Origin: Geotrypetes seraphini
Taxonomy: Eukaryota > Chordata > Amphibia > Gymnophiona > Dermophiidae
Reading direction: 5' to 3'
Length of the DNA: 64,000 bases
NCBI RefSeq assembly: GCF_902459505.1
Contig: NC_047096.1
Location: forward strand, 15,900,501 to 15,964,500
This document shows positions 1 through 11,200 of the stretch, in pieces. The position numbers and the translations under genes were made by a program. Within the stretch, counting starts at the first letter, position 1. Each line of letters opens with the position of its first letter. Below the pieces are notes generated by a model. That model was not told the DNA's origin. It saw only the letters and a list, made by a program, of their open reading frames with translations, and searched no databases.

Positions 1-640
1 ACCCGGATTTCCCGTATCCCTCAATATGATCTGCAAGAAGGTGTGCATCCGACTTGCGTTTGAAACCCAGCACAGTATTTTCTGCCACCACCTCCTCCGG
101 GAGAGCATTCCAAGCGCCCACCACTCTCTGTGTGAAACAGAACTTCCTGACATCTGTCCTGAACCTGCTGCCATTCAGTTTTAGGCTATGACCTCGTGTC
201 CGCGTCACATCTGAAAATGTCAGTAATGCTGCTTCCTGGTCAATTTGATCAAATCCCTTTAATATTTTAAAAGTCTCTATCAGATCCCCACGAAGTCTTC
301 TCTTTTCGAGGGTGAACAGTCCCAGTTTTCCGAGGCGTTCCATGTAGCTTAAATTCTCCATGCCTTTGACTAGTTTCGTGGCTCGCCTCTGTACCCTTTC
401 CAACAGAATTTTATCCTTCTTAAGGTACGGAGACCAGTGTTGGACACAGTATTCTAAGTGTGGTCTGACCATTGTTCTGTAAAGTGGCATTATAACATCT
501 TCCGACCTACTCGTGATCCCCTTCTTAATCATGCCTAACATCCTATTTGCTTTCTTCGCCGCCGCCGCACATTGAGCCGATGGCTTTAGGGTTCTGTCTA
601 TCAGCACCCCCAAATCCTTTTCTTGTTCGCATTTGGCTAA
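1..640 (-). mobile_element. LINE, CR1/jockey-type, ORF2 C-terminal region
   Basis: The minus strand translates to the typical reverse-transcriptase tail of this group ([59 protein letters not shown]). It is largely one open frame, hence fairly young; the 3' end lies left of the window. Confidence 0.85.
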
Positions 641-864
641 TGTTTGGCTAAAGTTTGGTAAAACTTTGAGCAGCAGCCAGGGATACCCAAAAATGAAGAA
701 AATAATTTTTGTTGTTGAAACCTGGGGTACTGGCTATAGGTGCGATATGTTACTTACGTCATCCTTTTAAATATGTAATGCGTTATTCTTCTCAAAAGTA
801 TGTATTTTTTTTGAGCCTGCTCAATTGACAACTTTCCTATCACTGTCACGACGGGAGAAGGGAA

Positions 865-1060
865 AAAAAAAAGATAATAATAATATTAATAATAACTTTA
901 TTCTTCTATACCGCCATAGTCGAAAGACTTCTAGGCGGTTCACATTCGAAGAAGGCTGGACAATCAGCGAATTACAGGAAGCAAGAAGTGAGGGTTACAT
1001 AAGAAACAGGTAGAGGACAGGAAATTACGTCGAGGTAGAGAGAGGGGGAATATATCATTG
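865..1060 (-). mobile_element. LINE 3' tail (CR1/L2-type)
   Basis: An AT-rich ATT/AAT run at 873-900 followed by the reverse complement of the common tail (tataccgcc...ctaggcggttcaca). A short 5'-truncated copy. Confidence 0.6.
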
Positions 1061-1502
1061 AGAGTGGAGAGGCTTCTGTTTAGGAGATGAATTTGTCAAA
1101 CACAACGGTTTTGATTGATTTTCGGAATGTAATGAGGTGATTAAGTCAACTTGATCTCAGTCAAGTCAGCCAATGTATTCTTCATTAATTTTTCTTTATT
1201 CCGTTAAGTTTAATCTTGGAATCAATTAATTGGGGACTAGAGCTAAGTTTAAGCATGTATTGTTTCTTTATTTAAATAATCTTTATAATATTATTATTTG
1301 ATGCTTAAAGCTTTCTGTACAAGTTGTTAGCTTGATTGTTTAAATATGAAAATGATAAAAAAAACCACAACTTTGAGCATAAGTTTAGGCTTACAGCCCT
1401 AGGAAATTTCCCGAAAGGCCAATTTGAAAGTGTAAGTCTCAAAGTTAGACGCATGAATCCTTTGAATATTGGCCCTGCGTATTTAAAGCTTCCTAGACTA
1501 GC

Positions 1503-2415
1503 CCCCCCTCTTTTACAAAGGTGCGCTAAGCTTTTTAGTACGCGTTTCAAGTTCAAGTTTCAAGTTTATTAGATTTTAATATACCGACCATCAAGCAAAT
1601 ATCTGGCCGGTTTACATTAGAATTAAAAATGACAGAGAGGAGTAGGAACAATTGAAGAATTATTAAGTAATTTAAATAATATATGGTGAACATTAAAGAC
1701 ATTAACAAGACGGACTTGACAGTGAGGAGAGAGGGAATGGATGGGTACAGTTACATTGTAGGTAGAAAAAAGGAGAAAGAAGGGTTGGGAAAAAAACATG
1801 TTGGGTGGGAATAAAATATATGGAATGTTTATAAAGGAGAGAAATTAGAAAGAAGAGAATGCATCACGAAATAAAAAAGTTTTTAAGTTTTTCTTAAATT
1901 TGTCAAGGTGTTGTTCGTCTCGAAGTGGTTGTGGAAGGGAGTTCCACAATGTCGGGGCAGTTACCGCAAAATTTATTTTGCGTGTGTAATAAAACTCTTT
2001 TATAGACGGAATCAATAAGAGATTTTGATTTGAAGATCTCAAAGTTCGAGTAGAGCACTGAGGAATGAGAAGTTTGTAAAGGTATAGCGGTAGGTGAGCA
2101 GATTTTATTTTGAATGACAAAAGAATGATTTTGTAGGTGATTCGATGTGTCATGGGTAGCCAGCGTGCTTCTTTTAGTGCTGGCGTAACATGATCATATT
2201 TACCTAGGTTATAGATGAGTTTTATTGCGGTGTTTTGTATAAGTTGGAGGCGGCGAATTTCTTTTTGTGCGTTAAATATTAGTGCATGCTTAACACGCCC
2301 TAAACGCTAACGCGCGCATGTTATCCTATGGATGCGTTAGCGGTTAGCGCATGCATTGATTTAGCGTGCGCTAAATCCGCGCTACAACGCTTAGCGTGCC
2401 TTTTTAAAACAGGGC
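1503..2415. mobile_element. Harbinger-like MITE split by a LINE
   Basis: The left piece (1503-1547) has the terminal motif cttttacaaaggtgcgc and the right piece (2275-2415) the complementary end, with GC-rich palindromic interior (gcgctaa/ttagcgc words). A minus-strand LINE fills the middle; gcgtt flanks both sides of the insert. Confidence 0.6.
1548..2278 (-). mobile_element. LINE, L2/CR1-clade, ORF2 C-terminus and 3' tail
   Basis: An open frame at 1845-2153 encodes VTAPTLWNSLPQPLRDEQ and FKKNLKTFLFRDAF, the standard end of this LINE's ORF2. The 3' tail with a cttgaacttg end lies at 1548-1620. Confidence 0.8.
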
Positions 2416-2559
2416 CTTGGTCTCTCTGTAGCCTCGGGCTCAATGTTCAGTCTCAGAGCCTGCTATGTGACTGATGATCCAAATCAGAATATTCCCTCAG
2501 TAACTGTTGCCCATAGGGTTGCAGAAGGGGCAGAAGTAGACAGACTACAAGGAGTGTCA

Positions 2560-3122
2560 GGGCAGAAAGAGACATCTACCCATCTACATCCCCACCCGCA
2601 CCCTCCGCTCAGAAGCGGAGATACGCCTATGCATTCCCCCCAGAAGATCCATCCTCTCAGAAACCGCCCGCAAACGCTCCTACAGCCACTTCGTTCCCCA
2701 ACTCTGGAACCAACTCCCCCCCTCAACTCAGACTACAGAACTCACTAATGACATTCTGGAAAATGGTAAAGACCCTCCTCTTCAACTAAAGATCACCCTC
2801 AGTCTACACCCAACCCCCTTAAACCCCACCTCTACCCTTCTTTCTCCATTCTAATCTTCTGCCTAAATTTCTGTATAGTCCACTCTCAGCCTATACTCAA
2901 ATAACTTGTATCTAAACTAAACTACTTATATTTAAACTACTGTTCTTAATTTGCTGTATAGTCCCTATATGTATACTGCTGCACAGTCTCGTATGTCCAA
3001 GTATTTAAATCTACTGTATAATCTTGTATGTCCAATTCACTCCATTGTGAATGTTTACTTGTAAACCGTTCTGAGCTACTGGGAGGACGGGATAAAAATC
3101 TAAATAAATAAATAAATATTTT
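2560..3122 (+). mobile_element. LINE, L2/CR1-clade, 3' part with AAATA tail
   Basis: Encodes RKRSYSHFVPQLWNQLPP in the region 2650-2720, then a 3' UTR ending in taaaccgttctgagctactg and (aaat)n at 3100-3120. Same subfamily as the minus-strand copy ending at 27515. Confidence 0.75.
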
Positions 3123-3526
3123 AAGGGTAACCATCCTAGAGTGAAGTGAACCATACCAAGCCTCTCCAATAAAGTCATATGGAATACCGAATTATCACTG
3201 CTGAATGACACACTGCACTGATAACTGGAAAGAAAAGGAGGGATGAAGGGATGTACCCTACACAAGTAAACACTCCCGACAGACTGATTCCCTAGCGGAA
3301 TGCATTGCACTGATACCGTATATAAGAATGCAGGCATCGATCGAGTTCTCGATAAAATACACACCGCATGGATAACACATCAAAGCGTTTGCTTTACCAA
3401 AGACCGAAATCCTACGCTCACCACACATCGGAAGGACAGCATTGACAAGGGGGCAGTTTATCAAAAGAGCCCCACGCTGCGGCAAGGTTCCAGTTTCCCA
3501 AAGGCGCACGCCGATTATGCTGGAAA

Positions 3527-4385
3527 GGGAAGGGGTAAAACGCGGATCTCGGGGATCTCAACCGCACGTCCTTAAAAAAGCTTCAGATTTCATGTCTGCA
3601 GGTCCGCGTTTTGGCCCCTCATTCCACCGCTGTAACTGTTGCCGTTTCTGACCCTCATGGATCTTGTGCCGACGGTCTTATTAATAATAATTAATTTGAG
3701 GAAACACTTCAGCCAAGGGAGGTCTGCGATTTACCTTTTCCCTGCCGGAAACGTGCAGATTTAGCAAAGGAGTGTGGGAGTGTCTGGTGCAGTGGTTAGA
3801 GTTACAGCCTCAGCACCCTGAGGTTATGGGTTCAAATCCTGCACTGCTCCTTGTGACCCCAGGCAAGTCACTTAATCTCCATTGCCGGAAAGGGTAAAAC
3901 GCAGACCTCACGGACTTGATGGACCTCGCGGATCTAAACCCGTACGTCCTTAAAAATCTGAGGTCCGTGCCGCTTGTAGGTAGCTTCTGGCTCTGATGGA
4001 CTTTGGTAACAATTTAGTGCTGATGGATCCGTCTCAGCATAGGGAGGGAAAAGTATTACGGATCCGTCAGCGCTAAAATGTCACTGAGGTCGGGAAGGGG
4101 TAAAACGCGGATCTAAAACCCGCACGTCCTTAAAAATCTGAGGTCCATGCCACATGTAGTTCGTTTCTGGCTCTGACAGACCTGGATGACAATTTAGCGC
4201 TGACGGATCCGTCTCAGCATAGGGAGGGAAAAGTATTAGGATCCGTCAGCGCTAAATTGTCATCCAGGTCTGTCAGAGCCAGAAACTAACTACATGTGGC
4301 ATGGACCTCAGATTTTTAAGGACGTGCGGGTTTAGATCCGCCAGGTCCGTCAAGTCCGTGAGGTCTGCATTTTACCCCTTCCCCA
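3527..4385. repeat. Foldback (palindromic) repeat cluster
   Basis: Arms 4095-4210 and 4239-4381 are near-perfect inverted copies around a short loop. A further, diverged left arm plus loop occupies 3889-4082, and partial arms occur at 3527-3660 and 3715-3760. The recurrent end is gggaaggggtaaaacgc. Probably a non-autonomous foldback DNA element in tandem partial copies. Confidence 0.7.
3771..3885 (+). mobile_element. tRNA-derived SINE head
   Basis: A box-like tggtgcagtggttagag and B box ggttcaaatcc, followed by the conserved cttgtgaccccaggcaagtc body. It sits between pieces of the foldback cluster. Confidence 0.8.
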
Positions 4386-4386
4386 A

Positions 4387-4605
4387 AGGAGTGTGGGAGT
4401 GTGTGTTGCAATGGTTAGAGTTACAGCCTCAGCACCCTGAGGTTATGGGTTCAAATCCTGCACTGCTCCTTGTGACCTCAGGCCCCAGATACATTAGATA
4501 GAATAGGAGGCCACCAGGACAGGTAGGGGAAAATGCTTGAGTACCTGAATAATTAGTAATCCACATAGAATTGTAGGATATGCAAAAATATAAATAAATA
4601 CAGTG
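4387..4605 (+). mobile_element. tRNA-derived SINE, longer copy with tail
   Basis: Same A and B boxes as the copy at 3771, the same short flank (aaaggagtgtgggagtgt), then a body through aaaatgcttgagtacctg and a (aaat)n tail. Not a functional tRNA gene. Confidence 0.8.
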
Positions 4606-4979
4606 CCACCATGACAAGATCAAGGCTTTACCACAGGAGCGCAAATTACAGCTCTGTAACCTTTAAGCTCATAACAACCCCAACCCCAGGTCCCACCTCT
4701 GGGGAGGCCGATATTCCATGACAACATCTGGCCTCCAGGAGTCTGGAAGAACAGGTTGGACCGTAGGAGCCTCCCTCTCCTACCGCAGTCCCTTCGGAAG
4801 GCAGCAGCAGCTGCAGCTCCGGCCAGAGCCACTGCCTCCGCAGCCACAAAAGCCACACAAAGGTGTGCATTGTAGCAACAAGTCGGTCACACCCTTCCTA
4901 CCTGAGCCCTGCTGTCTCTTTCGGTTTGCTGGTAATGGACTTCTTGCACTTAGGCAGTGACAGAAGTGTTGAGACCATG

Positions 4980-5222
4980 TGATATCGCCCAGCTGCAGGG
5001 TAAAGGTGCACCGCCGTGCAAAAAAAAAAAAACAACACAAACCCCCAGAAGAGGCAAGGCGAGGAAGTGAAGCTTTGAACCTCTACCGTTTCACCTGGTC
5101 AGGGCGAAGCTCAGCCTGTCTCGCCTTCCGGCTTTGCTCGTTGCCAACTTTGTCGGCGGTGGATGGGGGAGGTTTCTTCTGCCAGCAGGTAAACTCGCCC
5201 TCCCGACCAGTTCCTGGCACCG
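4980..5222 (+). promoter_or_regulatory. LAD1: LAD1 promoter-proximal region and 5' UTR (approximate)
   Basis: The stretch before the LAD1 start codon has more CpG than the surrounding introns, especially around 5085-5165, and shows no TATA box at a useful distance, which suits a TATA-less promoter. It carries an A tract at 5020-5031. No repeat family was recognised here. The transcription start cannot be placed from sequence alone. Confidence 0.3.
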
Positions 5223-5260
5223 ATGGCTCGCAACAGGAGGGATTGGAGCAGCCTGTCCAG
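5223..5260 (+). CDS. LAD1: LAD1 coding exon 1
   Basis: The ATG opens [12 protein letters not shown] and leaves two bases (AG) before a strong donor, gtaagtgg. Human LAD1 begins MAVSRKDWSALS, so both the start and the exon boundary agree. No in-frame alternative ATG lies close upstream in the same context. The next exon supplies C to complete Ser. The intron that follows is about 8.5 kb and is filled mainly by MITEs and LINE pieces. Confidence 0.88.
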
Positions 5261-8200
5261 GTAAGTGGCTTTCCTGGCTCATTCACCCTTCAGGGACCCC
5301 CCCGGGGAGGGAGCCCAGCTGGAGAGGGCTGTGGATACGGACCGGTGCTGGGACCAGGACGTCTCTCTGCCCCGCTTCTAAAGTGTTTTTTTTAAACCCT
5401 GCCGTCTCGCACGGGCACTGTGCCTCTCTCCTAGGTGCGGGGCCGCGGGATTTTCAGAACTGGGGAGTAAAGCAGGGTGATGTAGAGGCAATTTTGAAAC
5501 ATTCTCTGGTTTTTGCCTTGCTTAGGAGAGGCAGGAGATTGGAATGTGTTTTTAGAGTTAGCAAAGTCGGTTGTTAAAAAAAAAAAAACGCAGAGCACAG
5601 CTGACTATCCTGCTGTCCGCGGAGAACCTACGTTACAGGTAAGTAACTACACTTTCTTACTGTATATAAGTAGTGCCGGGACCCGTTTTCTATACGAGCT
5701 GCCACACTGTCAGGATAGTTTGTGATGTATAGAGGGGCCCAGCTCCTATAGGAACTCCTAACATTATCCTTAGGGAAGCCAGGCAGAGCTCCAGGACCTT
5801 AGGAAGGAAGAGCTGACCAGTGGCAAAAAAATCCCCAGTAGCTGCAAATGGACTGGAGATATAATGGTTCAGTAGAGTCAAGGAAACTAACAGGCCCCCT
5901 CCTATAACAACAAAAAAAGGAACATTTGAGAGTTTCACTCTTACTGTAGTGCCACAGCTCATTTTCCAGGCAGGGTCTGGATTTGAACCCGTCTCTTCTT
6001 GATTCCACATCAGGCACAGAGAGCAGCCAAGCTAGCAGGATGCATCCATATATTATAATGTCATTTTTTTATGTCCTTGTCTCCCTCTCATACACAGTTC
6101 TAGCTCTTTAAGTCAGGATAGAAGTACCCTTCTCATACTAATTAAATATAGTTGACCCCCTACCCTTGGAGGAAAAGGAGCTCCTGAGATTGATCCAGAT
6201 AACAGATGGACCTCGATTGTTTGTTATAGAACCTCCAAGAACCCAGCAAGTCAGCCAGAGTGGGCTGAGGCAGGACCACAAGACCAGGCCCAAGAGTGTC
6301 TGGCAGATGCCAGCACAATACAAGGGAAGGCGGAGCTGTGGCCTGAAATGCATGATCAATTTGTTCATTGGGTAGTTAATGACATCCAGCTGCATACGTG
6401 ACCTGGGATTCCCCCGCCTTGTTATCACTGGGGTGGGGTTCCTAGCCATTACCGAAGGGAAATTTTGTTCTTCCTTAAACTGAAGCGATCAGTAAATGGC
6501 ACAGCTAAGGATGCAATGGGATCTTTTGGGGAGGGGGATAAGCGTTGGAGGAATGGGTATGTAGATACCTATATCTGTGAACTCCGTCACAGAATCTGTC
6601 TCGGGTCAGCGCTAGAGAATGACACGGTGACAAAATTCATCACCATTCCCGTCCCTGCGGATAACCGCGGGAAATAATCCCATGTCATTTTTTAGTGTCT
6701 ATTTCAACCTCAGTCCTTCTACACCAACATTCTTCAAAGCAAAGTTTGCGGGTCAGTGGTTGTGGCCATTCATGCTCTGATTCTTAAGTGAGCCAAGGAT
6801 AATGAAGCCATTGTGACATCACTGATGTGATTGGCTCTTAGGCACTGGTGGAATGAGGCATTATGACATCACAATATCTGCTCTGGATACCAGGGACTGT
6901 CATTCTGTAGTGTCTATTTCAACCTCGGTCCTTCTACACCAGCATTCTTCAAAGCAAAGCTTGCGGGTCAGTGGTTGTGGCCATTCATACTCTGATTCTT
7001 CCCTCTCTCCTTAAAGAATGACATGAAGATGGTTTCCCGCGGTTATCCGCGGGGACGGGGACGGTGATGAATTTTGTCACCGTGTCATTCTCTAGTCAGC
7101 GCCTTCCAATAGGTTTGATTACCGCATCCCATGACGGGAGCAAACTCTTGTCAGGATAGGCTGGGTGCACGCTGGGCCTCGGATTTGCAGCCACTGCTTT
7201 CCTGAGTATTTGCATTCTGCCAAATGCCGCATCTTCTGCGGTGCCGCATTCCAAGGTGTACTTGGAAGTCTTGATCAGGACTGAGGTTCAAAACCAATTA
7301 GAACTCTTGCTGTTATCTTTCTGTCACATCCCCCTGGTCTCCACCTGCATCTAGGATGCGCATTTGGCTCATTAACTTGCCTTAAAAATTCTAGGGACCC
7401 TTTTAATAAAATGCATTCAAGGATAACATTTGCATAGTGTAGTCAAAAAGGCTTACAGCAAAATGCATGGAAGTGTTTTGCAGTAATTTGCCTGTCAGAG
7501 TGTGCTAATCACATGCAATTTATTTAAATTTTGTTGCTATATTTTCAGGAAGGGGTGTGTCATGGGTGTCATCTAGTTAGCATGTTCTCAGCAAACACCA
7601 TGGGATCCTTTTACAAAGCTGCAGTAGAGATTTCTACTGCGGGCCAGCGAGATAAATGCTCCGACGCTCATAGGAATTCTGTGAAGTCAAAACATTTACC
7701 TGGCCGACCCGGCGTAGAAACCTCTCTTGCAGTTTTGTAAAAGCCAGCGAAACAGAATAAAGCAAATCCTGCACTCTAATGGACAAATTAGCAAACATAA
7801 AAAAAAAAATAAAAAGTCCTATTTTACTGGCACGCGGTAAAGTCCTGCATTTAAATGCGCTAAACCCATTCCTTAACACAGTATAAGGGGCTCTTTAAGG
7901 AACAAACCACAATGCAAACTACGAAACTAATGTCCAGAACTTTTTATTGAAAAGAACTCAACATGGCCACGTTTCAGCCTCAGACTTCATCAGGGGTAGA
8001 AACTTCCCTTCCCTTATTAGCTAAAAATGCTTCCAAAGCTAAGTAACTCATTTTACCAGCTCTGTCTCCAGATAGTTGTTTTGAATGCATTTTTAGCTAA
8101 TAAGGGAAGTTTGTGTCCCCCTCCCTTATAGTTTCTGCCCCTAGAGCCTGAGGACACAACATGGCCACGTCAGTTTGTTTTCAATAAAACTTTCTGGACA

Positions 8201-11200
8201 TTAATCTGTGAGTTTGCTTCGTGGTTTATTCCTTGCTGAGGTTTGCAGACCAATACCTCTATTTTTGTTAAGGGCTCTTTAATACACTACATATAATTTG
8301 TTAGTTGAAGGATAATTTTCTTTCTGAATGCCTGTAAACGTGAAGCTATTTTTTTCCCTAATCGCCTTCTACTGATGGTTAACCACTTCAAGTACAGATC
8401 TGCAAACTTTCCTTCAAGCAGCAAATTGATGATGCTATCCATTCTTTCTTTTTTTTTTTTTAAATTATGCCTCAGATCTGATTTCATCGACCATTTCTTT
8501 CCCGACCCCTAATTCACACTCTTCTCTTTGCTCTGGCCATTTATCATCTTAACTATTTTAACTCCCTTTATGCAGGTCTTCTCCTCTGTTTTCCTGAAAT
8601 GTCTCCAACTCATCAAATCAATCGCTGCCAAACTTCTTCAACACATACATCATTCTGACCACATTATGCTACCTCCAGTCTTTGCGCACAACCCTGGTTC
8701 TCTGTCTCTGCCTGCACCTGATTTTTAAAGGTTGCCTTCCCACCACCCCTGAATACAGTAACAACCTACTTACTTATCCCTTACAACTCCCCATGTTCCT
8801 TCTATGAAAAGTTCTCAGCCCAACCAACCATCTTCTTAAAATTGAGCATTATTTTGTCGATGTAGCTGAAAAGAGTGTTATCTTAGGCCCTCCTTTACTA
8901 AGCCACGGTAGAGGATTCCACCGCGGGCCAGGGCGATAAATGCTCCGATGCTCATAAGAATTCTATGAATGTCGGAGCAGCTTCGGAGCATTCAGTGTTC
9001 CGGGCCATGGTAGAAATCTCTACCATGGCTTAGTAAAAGTGAAGTTATTTCATTAAATGCTAATTTGCAAAAACAAAATTCAGTGTTTTGACATTGATTG
9101 AACCCAGTGGCATAGTAAGGGAGGGTGGGGGGAGGCCATCTTTCTAAGGATATGGAACCCCTCCTCTTCCTCCCCCCTCCGCTCCTCTCCTTGGCATGCA
9201 CGCACCCCTTGCCTTCCCCTGTAACTTTTTTACTTCTCCGGCACGAGATTGCTGCCCGCATCGACACGCTTTCTGATGTCACTTCTGGGACCCACACCTA
9301 GGAAGTGATGTCAAAGGGTGAGCCAACACTGATGTGGGTATGCTGGAAAGGGAAGGGGCCATGTATGCAGCAGGGGTGGGGAACAGGGCAGGGTAGAGGG
9401 GCACCACTTACCCTTACTATACCACTGTTTGGGCCATATCCAAGTCATTCACTTCTTGGTTGGGCTGAGACCTATTCAGCAGCACCCCCTTCCCCCTCCC
9501 CCTGTATTCCTCTTAACAGTAATCTCCTTGCTTTCTCTTCTCTACCTCTCTCTGGTTCCATATCTCGCATGAAACTGCTTTTAGGTACCTTGATCTAGAG
9601 CACCCAGAATACAACCTTCTGTTCCATCATTCAAATCAATGCTTAAAGCTCAGCTCTTTGCCGAGTCCTTTGGCCGCTTTCTTGATTAACCGACTTTCTC
9701 TCCTGCCTACCTATTTCCTCCCTTCTCTTATTCCCTCTTACGGCACAATTGTAAATCGCATTAGTCAACTTTTTCAAGTATATCTAGCATAGTGAATAAT
9801 TTAAAAATTGCATTTCTTTATTTATTGACACAGATTTTAAAAAGTTGTTTCAAAATTTTTGTGAAAGAAACCAAAAAAGAAAAGCCCATACCTTTGTTTG
9901 GCCTGTTCATATCCTTCTCCGCATTTCTTGCCATTGGTAATTGTCTGTCTCTCCATACATAGTTACAGAACAATCCTAGGTACTGACACATTTTGGTATA
10001 ATATCAGAAGCCGTGCGTGCTTTTCCCACCAGCATGGTGAGTTTTTTCACTTTGTTCACATTCATACTCGGTTCCCTGATCCCTCTATTAGCACGAGAGT
10101 CTTGTGTTTTTCTCTTTTACCTATAGATCTGGTTTCTAGGGCATCAGAAGCTTTTTTTTAAAATTTTAATTCTTTATTTATATTTTCACTAAATTTTTAC
10201 AAGAAAATTAACTTTTTGTTACAGAAATACAGTAGAATAATGTTAATATACATCCAACAAAAATTTACAGGCAGCATAGTTATACATCCTTCCTTAGACC
10301 ACAATTGAAGGAGAGTGCAGCCTATATAATGTGAGAGAATAAATCAATTTGCATAAAATAATAAGTAAGGCTTCACAATAATTTAAAAAATTTGCTACTA
10401 TTAATTTATTGCACCTGTGTATACTTCATCGAGGTATCTTTTTCAGCTCCAAGAAAGATTTTAACTGAGCTGGTGAAAAAAAACACATATTTAATTTGGG
10501 TGTACTTTATAATGCATTTACAGGGGTAAGCCAGAAGGAAAGAAGCACCCAGAGTTATTACGTCTTGTCTTAAAGAAAGGAACTGTTCCCTTCTTTCTTG
10601 AGTAATTTTGGTCACATCTGGGTACGCCCATATTCTTTTACCGTAGAATGGATTTTTTGAATCCATGTCCTGTTGAAAAACAAAAGATATCAGCAGTGTT
10701 GCTCTCAACATTGACTCGGAGATAGATTCTTCAAGTATAGCAGATAAGTTCTTTAAATCAACCTGTGGGGGTTGAACGCTTTCCCCTTGGGCATCAGAAG
10801 CTTTTAATCTATTGATATAGGCATGCCTTGTGATTCTAAGGGCTCCTTTTACTAAGGTGCGCTGGCATTTTTAGTGCGCGCAAACCACGCGCTTAACGAA
10901 AATGCTAACGCAAGCTGTATGGAGGCATTAGCTAAAACCGCCAGTGCACCTTAGTAAAAGGAGCCCTAAGTTTGTAGAGATGTACACAAAAACTAGTTTC
11001 ATTTTTGGTTTGTTTTGATGTTTTTCAGTTTAAAAAAAATAATACATTTTGGATCTTTTTAACATGCAGGCAACGTACACATGCTAGCGAATGTTAAACC
11101 AATTTTGTGTGCACTGGTTTTAAGGCATCCAAATGAACTGGATGTGTGCACAGTCCTACCAGCTTCCATTGTTCCGGGATTCTGTCTGGAGGTCGGGTGC

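Noticed and set aside
3779-3850. Possible tRNA genes (also at 4395, 22000, 32000, 34390 and 62440)
   Set aside because: A and B boxes are present, but no cloverleaf fits and the same unit with a SINE body and tail recurs; these are SINE heads.
6682-7000. The paired 103-bp repeats as LTRs of a miniature LTR element
   Set aside because: No primer-binding site or polypurine tract was seen, and the core occurs elsewhere with different flanking repeats.
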